From Corinectria fuckeliana (lineage: Eukaryota; Ascomycota; Sordariomycetes; Hypocreales; Nectriaceae), in contig WPDH01000076.1 of NCBI GenBank assembly GCA_019137255.1, positions 308,608 through 372,607 on the forward strand: a DNA stretch of 64,000 nucleotides, given 5' to 3'. Of this stretch, positions 46,090 through 56,442 are shown one piece after another. The stretch's first letter is position 1. Every line of letters begins with the position of its first letter. The translations under genes were made by a program, and so were the position numbers. The notes below the pieces were generated by a model. The model was not told the DNA's origin. It searched no databases and saw only the letters and a list, made by a program, of their open reading frames with translations.

Positions 46090-47403
46090 TCACACATGTC
46101 CATTGTAGAGAATGCGCTCCGGCCGGCGCGTGAACCACCATTTCCCCGGGTAGACTTGCTCTACGATTTGCGGATACGTCCAGAAGACCAGCACGGCCAT
46201 CATCTTGAACACGATCCGTTGACCCAGCGTCAAGTTGGGCCGGCGGCGACGCCAAGGCTTGTACTCGGACGCAAGGATCGTGTTGCCAAGGACGTTGAGG
46301 AAGCGGAACCACCTGCCTGAGTTGGTATGCGAACGAACTGTTGTCTTGGGGACTTAGGTTGGACTTACATGTTTAGGCAAATGAAGACTATGGTAGCAAT
46401 GGCCGGCTTTGAGGAACCTTCTGTTGCTCCAGGCATGTCCTTGACAATGGCATACAGGCAAGGCACCCAGAGGGCTAAGATGGCCAACTCCAGGAATAGC
46501 GTGAAGTGGTAGGTCCTCAGCTCTTCGTTTCTTACCAATGTCAAGCAAAAGATCCAAAGGGAAAGGAAGACGTTGACCTAGTACAGTTAGCAGGCAGTCC
46601 TCTTCTGTCCAGGAACGTCTTACAATCGTCGGTGCCAGCACCATCGTCTCCTTGCCATAGAAGCTCCAGCACAACGCCGACGCCACCGTCACAAACACCC
46701 ACTGCGCGCATCCCACCAGGAAGAAGTAGAACAGGACCCTGTGAAACCTCCTGTAGCACTGATGATGGAACTCGGGCTGGTTCCAGGCGTTATCATACGA
46801 GACCGGGTAGCCGCACCACCGACACACCCACGCGTAGGTCAAGTCACCCATGGTGATTTTCTCCCCGACCATGAATCCGTCGCCCTTGGCGACACAGTCG
46901 ACGCACTCGCTGGCGAACGGATAGCGCGCGTGCGTCTCTTCCGGCCTCACGAGACCAGCCCGGAGCGGGTCGTAGCAGAGGCACTTGTAGCACGTCGAGA
47001 GCAGCTCGTACTTGAGCCGGGGGAAGAGCTCGCGGATCATCGGCTGGGTGATGTTGTCGCGGAAGAAGTGGCAGGTGCGGCGCAGGCGCTCCAGGTCGCC
47101 GAAGTTGAGGTGGCGGAGGATCATGAACTGCAGCTCCATGGGCAGGTCGAGGATGCGGCTGAGGGCGATGATGTTCCCGTGGCGGTCGTGGCGGCCTGCG
47201 AGCGACATCAAGGTGGTCAGTCCCTGGACGCTGCATTCCTCGCGGCACGTCTGCTTCCCGGTGCCGTGGACGTGGGGCTGTACGCCGGCATCGCGGCGGT
47301 TGTTGGGCGGCATCGTCGTCATGACGGCCTCATTGTTTTCGGGCCCTGCTGCCCCATACAACATCTGGCATAGCAGCAAGCGGCTCAGACTATTCGCGGC
47401 CAT
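46090..47403 (-). CDS. F-box protein with Cys pairs and membrane segments
   Basis: Exons are 46624-47403, 46369-46577 and 46090-46312; introns carry GTAAGA..CTAG and GTAAGT..GCAG with CTAAC-like branch points. Protein 403 residues. An F-box lies at about 84-125 (ILDLPMELQFMILRHL, DLERLRRTCHFFRDNI), which in other proteins binds Skp1 of SCF ubiquitin ligases. Next come paired cysteines at 138/141/143, 167/170 and 194/197, plus H213/H214/C216, suggesting metal binding. The C-terminal half has hydrophobic helices: about 223-250 (VLFYFFLVGCAQWVFVTVASAL), then VNVFLSLWIFCLTLV, TLFLELAILALWVPCLYAIV and AIATIVFICLNMW. This combination implies a membrane-tethered ubiquitin-ligase adaptor, which is inference. 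Met14 and Met28 are alternative starts. Function is not known to me. Confidence 0.85.
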
Positions 47404-48262
47404 CTCTTTCTGCTTTTCCAGCTAATTCAACAAGGGAGCTGAGTTGCGATCTCAGGACCAGCTCATCGGAGGCCTCCAAACTCAATGTCGCCCGCCCGTA
47501 CGCATCTTCAGAGGCCTGGTTCCAGCGTCGTACAAGACCCCAAGAAACCCAGCGACGAGACCACAAGGCTGTTTGTCGAAATGTATCAGGTCAAGGTAAG
47601 AGTCGCCGGTGCCTTGAAACACAGTCAGACAATGCGCTGATGAGGCTGCATCCAATGAGACTGAGGTCGTCGACTTGCCTATGTAGGCTATGCCCAGACG
47701 GACAAGGAGTACCACGAGCCTAGCGCTGATGATATGAGCGTACCCCGCCAGCGATGATGCGAAAGCTGGACTGGACGTGAAGCGGCCAAGCGAGTTGCTC
47801 GCATTGATGGCCCAAGCGTCGCAAAGGATTGAGAGAGATCCTGGCAGAAACTGGATATCAAGTGAGAACGCCAGATCCTATCGAGAAGTCGAGACCCGTG
47901 GCATGGAGTCTGCGAGTCAAGGGTGATGTTGATGCGGGAGGGGCCATCTAGCAGATCTGCGCCAAGGCTGACGAGAAGTTGGGTTGAAGGTCCAGGGTAG
48001 CTTTTCTGCACTGTTAAATGTAATCACTCGCCATGTATTCTATGGCAGATGTTAGCTGCATTATACAAATACACAGGTATTTCCCCATGGTTGGATAAAG
48101 ATTGCAGATTATCATGATTTGATGTTGTACATTTGTCGTCATTTATCCAAGCCTCACTTCCACCTTGATCCATCTTCCGTTTCCCTCAAGGATGATCCGA
48201 TACAACGACCCATTTCCCGGGGGAAAACAAAGGCGACCTATTACACGACACATTTCCTCGCA
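47404..48262. other. Intergenic: F-box promoter and polymerase 3' region
   Basis: 0.86 kb between two minus-strand genes. Short frames only. The part next to 48,262 is AT-rich, as expected for a 3' UTR. Confidence 0.55.
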
Positions 48263-51200
48263 TCACCTTATCGCCAGGTTCAGAGTTCTGCCACTTCCCC
48301 GTCCCACTCCCACGTACCCGCCACCAGAGTTCTCCTGCACCAGCGCATTAAGTTCTTTGACCAGACAGCACGCCGCCACCACCCGGAAGCTGTGAAGCTC
48401 GATGGGAACATGGTACAAGGGGGAAGAACTGGTATCTCTGATGCAACCGATCGCCAGACACGCCCAGCACAGCTCAATCGCAGACTCCCTTCCGAGGGCG
48501 CTAGAAATGTTCGAAGCTGTTTCATCGTTGCCTGCCCCGCGGTCTCGGATCAATTTGACCATCCACGCCATTATCCGATCGATCTCCTCCTTGAGCTTGA
48601 TTGACGAGTCGCGTTGTCTTCGAGTCTGTGCGCCTCTCTTATTTAGGATGAAGCCGCAGAAGACCTCCACCTCTGACAGAGGTGATCGCGGGTTTTCCGA
48701 GTAATCGTACATGAGATTACTGATCGAAGTGTCGTACCTGCATCTAGGTTAGCTGGGAATGTTTGGAGGCATCGCCATCGACTTACAAGTTGCGAATCTT
48801 CCATGCCTCCTGAGATTTGCGCTCCCAGTCGATATCAACATCGTACTTGTCTAGATTGGCCTCCACCAAACCAAGCAGCTGATCCCAAACTGATGGACCA
48901 CCGGTGGGAATCTTTCGTTGGATGTCCTCATCCCAGATCTTCTTCTCGTCCACGTTCCGGAACAGGCGGCCCAATATCTTTTCGGATACATAATACTTGT
49001 GCTTTGCATTTGCCATAGTGCCGCCATCGTTGTCATCGTCCTCATCGACGATGAAGTCTATTTGACCAAGGTCATAGAGCTTCAAAGGTGGTGCCATAGC
49101 AAGACTAAGAAAAACGCATTAGTACATTGAGTTCTTTGTACTCATAAGATGGAGTTTGAGTAGACTTACAAATCCGGACGGAACCGCGGTGCCCGGGGCA
49201 ACTGGCTCAACGAGACTGGGATGCCAGTCTTCGAAAAGTCAACTGCGGTGGAATGCATGTTTGCTAGGAGGACACAATCATTGTCGGCAGTCCCTTCAGC
49301 CCTCATATCTGCCAACACTACATGTCGCATTGCAATCACCCCAAGCAGGTCGGTCTTCATAAAGTTGATGAAGAAGTCAGCAATGTCATCACGAGTCACA
49401 GGCCGATCCAAGGACTTTGGTGTGACTCGCGGATAATCCGCTGGCGAGAATACACTTTTGGGAATTGCTTCCTGATCCCAGATGATGTTGTAGAGATCGC
49501 CGTCAAGATCTCCCCCACTTAATTGGCTTGGAAGATCACGAGATCCTTTTTGACTGAAGACAATGCAATTTTGGAGATTGCGAAGTGGGTGGCCTCGTGG
49601 AGGCGTCACCATTAGAACGACTCGTACGTCTCCGGGATGGAGAGCTGGCGAGCGGGTAACGATAACCCGGCCATCTTTCAGCGACCCATCGATGCGTTGC
49701 TTGGCTCTACTCCATGTCTTGTCATAGGTGACATATACTTGATCCTCCTCAAGAAATCCTGTCTCGTCCATGATGCCGAAAAGGGTCACGCCCTTGTCAA
49801 TGGGTATTCGGGCCTTGTGCTTCAGTAGTCGCAGCTCTCGCAGAACAATGCTGTCGACGGCTGATTTCATGAAGATGTCGCGACGGTAGTCGATGCCCAT
49901 TCTTTCTAGCTGCATGACAAGCTTCGGAAATCCCATGTTGACGCCACTTGACTGGCGGTGTAAGAAGGCGCTTGTGTTGGCAGCGTTGGCAGTGACGGAT
50001 CGAAAGACGTCCAGTGCGCTTTTTTGCATGTCGAGAAACCAATCATCTTCCGTGCCCATATCCTCTAATATTTTGATCATCTGGCGATTGAGGAAGAGCC
50101 GAAGGGGCTTGGACGACGTGTCGCATATTCCCAGCTCTGTCATGTCATTGCTTGGGAACTTCATCATCGACTCCTTCCGTAGGCAAATGATCCTGCCCTG
50201 TAGTTGAGAGTCCAAAGAAAGCATTCCCTTGTATCCACCTAGACGGATCTGGAGGCAGGTAGGTACTCCATGTTGCATAGGAAGCTGTGGCCAGATCTCT
50301 TCTAGAGCCTCCCGGGAAATTGTGCCCACTCCGTCGCTGAAAACTCGAGATCCGTCGGCAGACTTCACATCTGGAATGTGAAGGATACTGATACCAGACT
50401 CAGCTAGAGGGATTGCATACGGAGTCTCTGAAAAGGCCTGTCCGATGCGGGCAGCACATTTCGCCGGGATGCGAATGCCTCTGAAGTCACCGAGGGATGA
50501 CAATATTGAGTTGTAGGTTTGTAGACCGGAGTTGGGTGTGCTGGCAAAAGGAGCCACAAACCATACAGAATGAGACCGAAGCGAAGAGTGAGAAAACCCT
50601 AGGAAAGAAAAGCTTCTGCCTGCGATTTTGATCCCTTGACGCAGCACGTCCCTATACCGGAGGAAGATCCGCTCGTTGGACACCTGGGGGTTAAAGGCCA
50701 GGTCCTGTCCATCTTCGTCACAGAAGGTAACACGCAGGAAATAGTCGTTGTGACACTGAAACATTCGCAAGACTCTGTTTCTGCTCTCTGCTTCCGGACC
50801 AGTGAGGAGCACGCGAGTCGGCGTGACCAAGGCTTTAAAAATCCAGGTTTGGTGATCTGGTATTTCGGCGCCGTAGACTCGATCTCTTTGAGGATTGTCG
50901 GCTCGGGCGTCATACTCTGCGTCCATGACCTTTCTCATAAGTTCAATGGTATCAAGCTCAGCAGGGTCAGTAAGTGGGCAGGGATAGGGAATTCGCTGGA
51001 GAAGCTGCTTCATAGCATCGGTTGTCACTGGGAACGCGACTTTCTTCGCGATAGAGTCGGCAGCAACACGCTTCATGATCTGCAGCAAATGATACGCACT
51101 AATTGGTTGTAAGTAGTTGTTGCGTACAAGAGCTTCGACCTGGAAAAGCAGGGCAAACGGCAGGATTCCTGAAGATAGGAAGCTGCTGGCCTCGTTGTCG

Positions 51201-52120
51201 AATAGTAGTTGGCCGCTTGGAACCTCACGATCCGCTCTTGTTGGAATGTGGTGGTGGGTTATCTCTAGGATATCGTGTCGCTTGAGATGGCTGACGAATT
51301 CCGTCAAATTGTGTTTATCAACAAACGTGATTCGGTAGACCAAACTGGTCGCCACGTGGTCCGTAAGTGACCCCCACCCAAGCGAGGACAAAGTCCGCTC
51401 CCACTTCGCTGAGGTTTTAGATGCAAGAACAGGTTCGTATATCCTCGGCGGTTCTGTCAGAATCAAGTTGAGAGAATGGCCTCTGGTGTCGGCGACAAGG
51501 TCTTTAATGGTGTGGTTGTAGAACTCAAGACGGGTCGAGATTCCGCGGGTAGTGAAGTTGCCGATCGTGACTGACAGGAGTTTCGGACTGACCGTCACAC
51601 TGCTGTCAAACAAAGCAGAAATGCCTGTGCGCTCTACAAACGCCAAGGCATTGTCGGGGCCGTCGAAGACATTCTGACCACACGCGATGCTGATGATCCG
51701 GATCGTTGGTACAGGCTCCTGGGGGTCATGGCGCTTCGATGACTGCGTTTGTTTCTCGCGGCTGTGCTTGAGATGAGATATCGTGTGTTTGTCGAGTGTC
51801 CGGTGACTCTGTACTACGAAAACAGGCGTCGCGAGAATGTGCAGTCGGGCCATGTCCCTCACCTTGGCTCGGGGGCCGAGCAACCCGCTCGGAGGGGAAT
51901 TTTCGTTGGCTTGGCGTGGTTTTCCCTTGATCTTCTGATGACGCTGTAGGAACTTCAGTCCGTCCTTGGCTTCAAGAAAATTGACCCAAGCTTGTGTCTT
52001 TCTGCGAGGCTTATCACACATCCAGTCGAGGATTCCGAGGGCGTTCATGAACGGGCGAAGCTCCTGTGCCAAGGCATCATCGGACAGGTCCTGGGGGACG
52101 TTGGTCAAGTAGACTTCCAT
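48263..52120 (-). CDS. RNA-dependent RNA polymerase (RNA silencing)
   Basis: Cellular RdRP that makes double-stranded RNA for Dicer in quelling or related small-RNA pathways. Exons are 49170-52120, 48787-49104 and 48263-48737; protein 1,247 residues. Residues 1-65 (MEVYLTNVPQDLSDDALAQE and on) form an RRM-like RNA-binding fold. The catalytic half contains FSDGVGTIS, IRLGGYKGML, FGIMDETGFLEEDQVYVTYD, VTRSPALHPGDVRVV, and the active-site loop GGDLDGDLYNIIWD with aspartates at 871, 873 and 875. The C-terminal helical region ends after exon 3 (SEVEVFCGFILNK). Intron 2 has two possible acceptors, CTAG or CAG six bases later; I used the CAG (exon from 48737) because the branch point sits too close to the first. 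Of the three RdRPs typical of these fungi, length and N-terminal RRM suggest the RRP-3/Rdp1 type rather than QDE-1, but a tree is needed. Confidence 0.95.
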
Positions 52121-52976
52121 TGTCGCGCGGAAAAGAGCCCATGCCGGGGAGACTCAAAAACAGAACCGACGAAAGCTAAGGTGGAGGATGGTGAAAATGG
52201 GAAGACGAGAGTTGGTGAAATGAGAAGCAGCTGGTAGCTGGCAGGTAGGTTAATGTTCCTAGCAGCCTAGGTACTCGTACAACTAGCTACCTACTCTTTC
52301 TTAGTCACCTGACGCGGCACTTTACATCGCTAAATAGGACGATCAATGTGAAAGTGAGCGGGGTCTGAAAATCGACTGACGTGACAGTGAGCTTAGTTGA
52401 TGAAGGCATTTCCCCCCCATCAAGTCTCGTATACTTAATTCGAGCACATTCGTTGGGAGTTGCCGAGTTGGAGGCTTGTTATTTGCCGAACAATGCGTGT
52501 ATGGCTAACTAGGTAGACTAGGTAGGTAAGGGTATTGTCGATAAGACCATTTCAGTTGCACTCGACTCTTGGCATTGAAAAATAGGAATAGATGGTCTTC
52601 ATCCTATCGTTGATTTGCACATTCAATGAATTCTTCCCATCTGCTGGCAGTGAACATTGCCTGGAATATCTCGGTGAGCTCAAATGGCCGCAGGTGAGCT
52701 CCTGCACGTCAAGGTCAGATTCGGTGAGCTGCGGGGCAAATGTCTAAACACCTGCCCCCCATTGTCCACATCCCGATGACATTTGCCGAACCGAATCCCG
52801 TCACTGCCATTGCCTCCACCCGCCACCATGGAAATCTCTCTTCCGGCAGCGCTCTCGGCGCGAAGCTTCTTATATCTCATTTGTCCTTCTCTTCTTTCTC
52901 CGTGCTCTTCCCAAATCCGACTCCCTGCTGCTGCTATCGAGCTTTACCCCGCCACCAAGACACGACCGATTACATC
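52121..52976. promoter_or_regulatory. Divergent promoter region, RdRP / EthD-hydrolase fusion
   Basis: 856 bp between two start codons on opposite strands. It contains several copies of TAGGTA/TACCTA-like words (for example 52245-52295 and 52509-52530). The plus frame is open from 52740 into the fusion gene, but that extension lacks conserved features. Confidence 0.5.
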
Positions 52977-54593
52977 ATGTCGTCGACGCCCGGAATGCTG
53001 TACGTGACCATGCAACCCAAACCTGGGTTGTCTCTGGATCAGTTTCATGAATGGTACAACAACGAGCACGGCCCAACCCGTCTCCGCCTACCGGAGATCT
53101 TCTCCAACGGCCTGCGATACAAGGCCACCGACGGCCTGGAGCCTACCTTCCTCGCTGCGTACGACGTCACGTCCATGTCCCACCTCGAAACAGAGACATA
53201 CCTGACTTTGCGTGCGAACCGATCTCAAAGGGAGGCCGACACCATCGGCCAGGTGGACGTGAAGCGCTTCTTCTTCGACCTGGTCCACACCAGGGAGGCA
53301 TCACAATTCGTCCCACTCGAGAAGCTCTCAGACAAGGAGGCCGAGGGCATAAAGACCACTGCAGTTGATATCACGCTGAGGGACGTTGAGGGTGCTGGAG
53401 AACAGTACCAAAAGTGGCTTGTCGAGGAACACATCGAGATGATTGCCAAGGTTCCCGGCTGGCTGCGTTCGCGCGTCTTCAAGACGTCCTACCTCGAAGG
53501 TGCGGCCAAGACGACTTACTACGCCCTACACGATTATGCCAAGGAAAACGGCCAGGGCGGGCCAGAGCACAAGGCGTCCATGGATACTCCATGGCGAACT
53601 CGGATCTTCGACAAGTACGTCGCGGCAAAGGGCCGGCGAACCTACTCCCTCTTCTATGTCTTTGGGCCTGCCCCTCGTGAGCTGTCTTCGCTGTCACGAC
53701 TACCCTCGACGGCGGGGTTTACCTCTGTCGACTCGAAAAACACCACGATTCCGGGCTCCAATGCAGCGATAATCTCCTACGTTACCACATCGGACTCGCT
53801 CTCGATTCCATACCGTCTGGAGGGCAATTCTGAACCTGGTGCACCCACCGTGGCATTCTGCAACTCCCTACTGACGTCTTTGAACATGTGGGATCCTTTT
53901 ATCGCAATCCTTAAGCGGGAGCGCCCTGACTTGCGAATCCTGCGATACGATGCTCGTGGACGTCACGGTGTACCCCAGCCGCCAGTGGCAGCTACCCTCG
54001 ATACCCTGGTCGAGGACCTCCGGGCCGTGCTTGATGCTTTGCGAATCACCAAGCTACATGCGCTGATTGGGGTTTCTATGGGTGGCGCTACCACACTCAA
54101 CTTTGCGCTCACGCACCCGGACCGCCTTGGCAAGTTCATTGCATGCGATTTCAATACGACATCGAGCGCCGCAAACACACGGGCATGGAAAGATCGCACA
54201 GCTATAGCCGAAGAGGATGGTGGAAAGGGTATCAGCAAACTAGCAGGGCAAACCGTACCCCGTTGGTTCCATCCCATAACCATGGAGCAAAAGACCGACA
54301 CCGTGAAATGGATGACGGACATAGTCGCCGCCAACAGCGTGGAAGGTTTCAAGTATAGCTGCACTGCACTCTGGGACTACGACCTGAAGCCTAAAATGGG
54401 TGGCTGCGCGGTCCCTGGGCTGCTGGTTGTTGGTGACGGCGATGCAAAGGGTGCCCTCGTCAAGGCGATGGATGGATTCAAGGGCTTGTTGGGAAGCAAC
54501 GGAGCGGAGCTTAAGATCGTACCTGACGCTGGCCATTTGCCTATGTGTGAGAGCCCTCAGGATTTCTGGGAAGCTATCAAAGACTTTGTATAG
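52977..54593 (+). CDS. EthD-EthD-alpha/beta-hydrolase fusion protein
   Basis: Single exon, 538 residues from the ATG at 52977 (MSSTPGMLYVTMQPKPG). An upstream in-frame ATG at 52740 would add 79 unconserved residues. Two dimeric alpha/beta-barrel (EthD-like) units come first: about 6-112 (DQFHEWYNNEHGPTRLRLPE, ATDGLEPTFLAAYDV) and 125-232 (YQKWLVEEHIEMIAKVPGWL, TTYYALHDY). Residues about 265-538 form an alpha/beta hydrolase like 3-oxoadipate enol-lactonases: PTVAFCNSLLTSLNMWDPF, RILRYDARGRHGVP, nucleophile S367 in GVSMGG, acid D487 or D489 in VVGDGDAKG, and H520 in PDAGHLP. The triad looks complete. No signal peptide, so probably cytosolic. The substrate is likely an aromatic-derived lactone or ester, by inference. 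It neighbours a decayed transporter and regulator, which suggests an old catabolic or metabolite cluster. Confidence 0.88.
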   Translation: MSSTPGMLYVTMQPKPGLSLDQFHEWYNNEHGPTRLRLPEIFSNGLRYKATDGLEPTFLAAYDVTSMSHLETETYLTLRANRSQREADTIGQVDVKRFFFDLVHTREASQFVPLEKLSDKEAEGIKTTAVDITLRDVEGAGEQYQKWLVEEHIEMIAKVPGWLRSRVFKTSYLEGAAKTTYYALHDYAKENGQGGPEHKASMDTPWRTRIFDKYVAAKGRRTYSLFYVFGPAPRELSSLSRLPSTAGFTSVDSKNTTIPGSNAAIISYVTTSDSLSIPYRLEGNSEPGAPTVAFCNSLLTSLNMWDPFIAILKRERPDLRILRYDARGRHGVPQPPVAATLDTLVEDLRAVLDALRITKLHALIGVSMGGATTLNFALTHPDRLGKFIACDFNTTSSAANTRAWKDRTAIAEEDGGKGISKLAGQTVPRWFHPITMEQKTDTVKWMTDIVAANSVEGFKYSCTALWDYDLKPKMGGCAVPGLLVVGDGDAKGALVKAMDGFKGLLGSNGAELKIVPDAGHLPMCESPQDFWEAIKDFV

Positions 54594-54811
54594 GTTGATT
54601 AGCAGATGTCCGAGTAAATATACTGCAACGCAGTACGTCCGTCGCGACCCGTCTTGGACCAAGGTCAAGAGAAATTGTCGCGACAGACCCAAGTCTTCCC
54701 CATAAGCCCATATAGATAACCCATTTTCGACAACTTTTACATCATAAGATGTATACTTTCCAATTACACGAAGCGCAACCTAATGACTCCATCCGTGTCA
54801 AGCCTTATATC

Positions 54812-55536
54812 TCAGCGAAGTCCAACAGAAGGTGAATTAGGATCGTAGACCCCGTGTTTATGGTACACGACCATGAAGCCTGGTTGTTGTATAGAGCGAT
54901 ACATCGAGTGCATGGACGAAGAGGCATTGGAAGTAGTGTGGTGCTCGCTCTCGAATCTCTTCATTCTCATGTCTAAGTCCTGGTTCGCCCTGAGAACTTC
55001 TTCAACGAGACCAGAGAGCTGCCTGGTAGATGACTCTGCCTCTTGCATCAATTGACTGAGGTTGAGTTAGAATGTTTGCTGTTCGCATAGAAACCTAGCC
55101 GTATACATCATTGCAAGATAGATAGCATCAGAGTCAATGACGACTTGTGATTCTGGAGTTGCTGAACGATGGCCGCGAGCTTGGGCTCATGTCTCGCCCA
55201 CGTGAAGCGGTCGAGAACAGACATGTCGGTATCAGAATTTAGGTCATCGACGATGACCTGTAATTCCGAATACGCAGTGACACAACCGGTTAACGTTGTA
55301 AGTACATGTTCAAGCAAGATGAGCGATCCTCGCTCCGCCGGTACCTGCGCACGACCGGATATATACACCTGTAAGGAGATCGCGGCGGCTCTGATACCTG
55401 ATATTTCCAAGACAATATTTTGAGCTAGCTTGGGCGCGTCACTCACATTGCTCGTTAAGGTCGATAGGATCGTCGTGATCTTAGCTCCAGCAGTGAGGAG
55501 CCCGACGACAGAGGCTGTGACAGATAATGGATCCAT
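54812..55536 (-). pseudogene. STAND-type fungal N-terminal domain gene with defective splice donor
   Basis: The frame 55108-55536 encodes 142 residues beginning MDPLSVTASVVGLLTAGAKI, a classic N-terminal (Helo-like/STAND) domain of fungal NLR-type proteins, ending HKSSLTLMLSILQ and then TGA. A second block, 54812-55055, reads QLMQEAESSTRQLSGLVEEV and on to NSPSVGLR. Relatives I know continue LQC then a helix like this one. Splicing 55109 to 55055 restores that Cys codon and the phase (223 residues), and the acceptor CTCAG is preceded by CTAAC. However, the intron would begin AT (ATGTATAC), not GT. Either a G-to-A change destroyed the donor, leaving a 142-residue truncated protein, or a rare AT-AG intron is used. 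Even spliced, no NACHT or NB-ARC domain follows. I call it a probable pseudogene or truncated signalling protein. Confidence 0.6.
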
Positions 55537-56220
55537 TGGGCATGCTTTTGGGTACCAGAAAAAAATGGCTAAGAAGCGATGGATGGTGTAGTGGTCTCTT
55601 GGAACAGCTCTGAAGAGGGGTTGTCGCATTGACAGACCGCTGGGGAAAAGCAGTGCGCCTTGCCAGCTTCTCTTTCGTGGACGCCTCGTTGCCTCGTCCT
55701 AGGTGGTACAAAAATGCACAGAAGCACTGTACACAGCCTCCCAGGTTGTGCATCTCTACGACCAAGGCAGAATCCCTTGCTCGGCGTGGGCCAGGCTATT
55801 GATTCCTAAGTAAGCCTTCTGAAATTCTGGTGATGATTACATATACTGGAGACCCTTGAGAGGCCTACGATGCCTCGACTTGAATCTTGACAGCCCTGAC
55901 TTGGAACCCGAACACTGCATTGCTTTATCGTCATTGGGATTTGTGGACTAGTAGCTTTGATTACTTGTTAAAAACGTGCTCACGTTTTGCTCCAATGCCT
56001 TCTAACCAGTCGATTGGGTTGGCCAACTCCAGTCTGACAGATTGGTTGTGTGCAGCTCCATGAGTTCGAGCCTGACTTATAAGGAAGCGACATGGCGAGA
56101 TCATGACGTCTGACCATCGGTTGGGTAAAGTCATTTGAGGCTCCCCGCAGGATTACCCCCTCAATCTCACGTCCTTCTCCAACGTGCAATTGTTCACTTG
56201 AGCGTCTCTATGCCGAGGCT
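55537..56220. other. Intergenic, accessory island
   Basis: Upstream DNA of the STAND-type gene and left flank of a NACHT-like remnant. No intact frame was seen. Confidence 0.45.
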
Positions 56221-56422
56221 TGGTCTTGTTAACATTGTGGCATAGCGCAAACGTCATCGAGAACCTTCGGACTAACTGCGCCGAGAACGAGAATGTTGGC
56301 ATCGCCTACTTCTACATTAAGGGTCTGGTCAGACGATCCTCGACACTGAATGCTTGTGCAGGTCTTTCGTGTCCCAGCTCCTTATTCAACTAGATGAAAT
56401 ACCTCTATGTTTCAAAATGTTT
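56221..56422 (+). pseudogene. Remnant of a NACHT-domain (STAND) protein
   Basis: Two short pieces in different frames read like the region just after the P-loop of fungal NACHT-ankyrin proteins. First: ANVIENLRTNCAENENVGIA then YFYI, at about 56250-56320. Second: CRSFVSQLLIQLDEIPLCFK at about 56359-56418. In intact relatives these follow each other as a Walker-type NTPase core. A frameshift separates them, a stop (TAG) ends the first frame, and no P-loop is readable upstream. The fragment is on the opposite strand to the STAND-type gene 0.7 kb away and runs straight into the MFS remnant. Recognition is by pattern only. Confidence 0.4.
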
Positions 56423-56442
56423 CCTCGCCGCTTCAGAATCTA

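Noticed and set aside
55960..56065. Possible tRNA (GTTCGAG-like loop at 56065)
   Set aside because: No acceptor stem, D-arm or anticodon stem could be paired.
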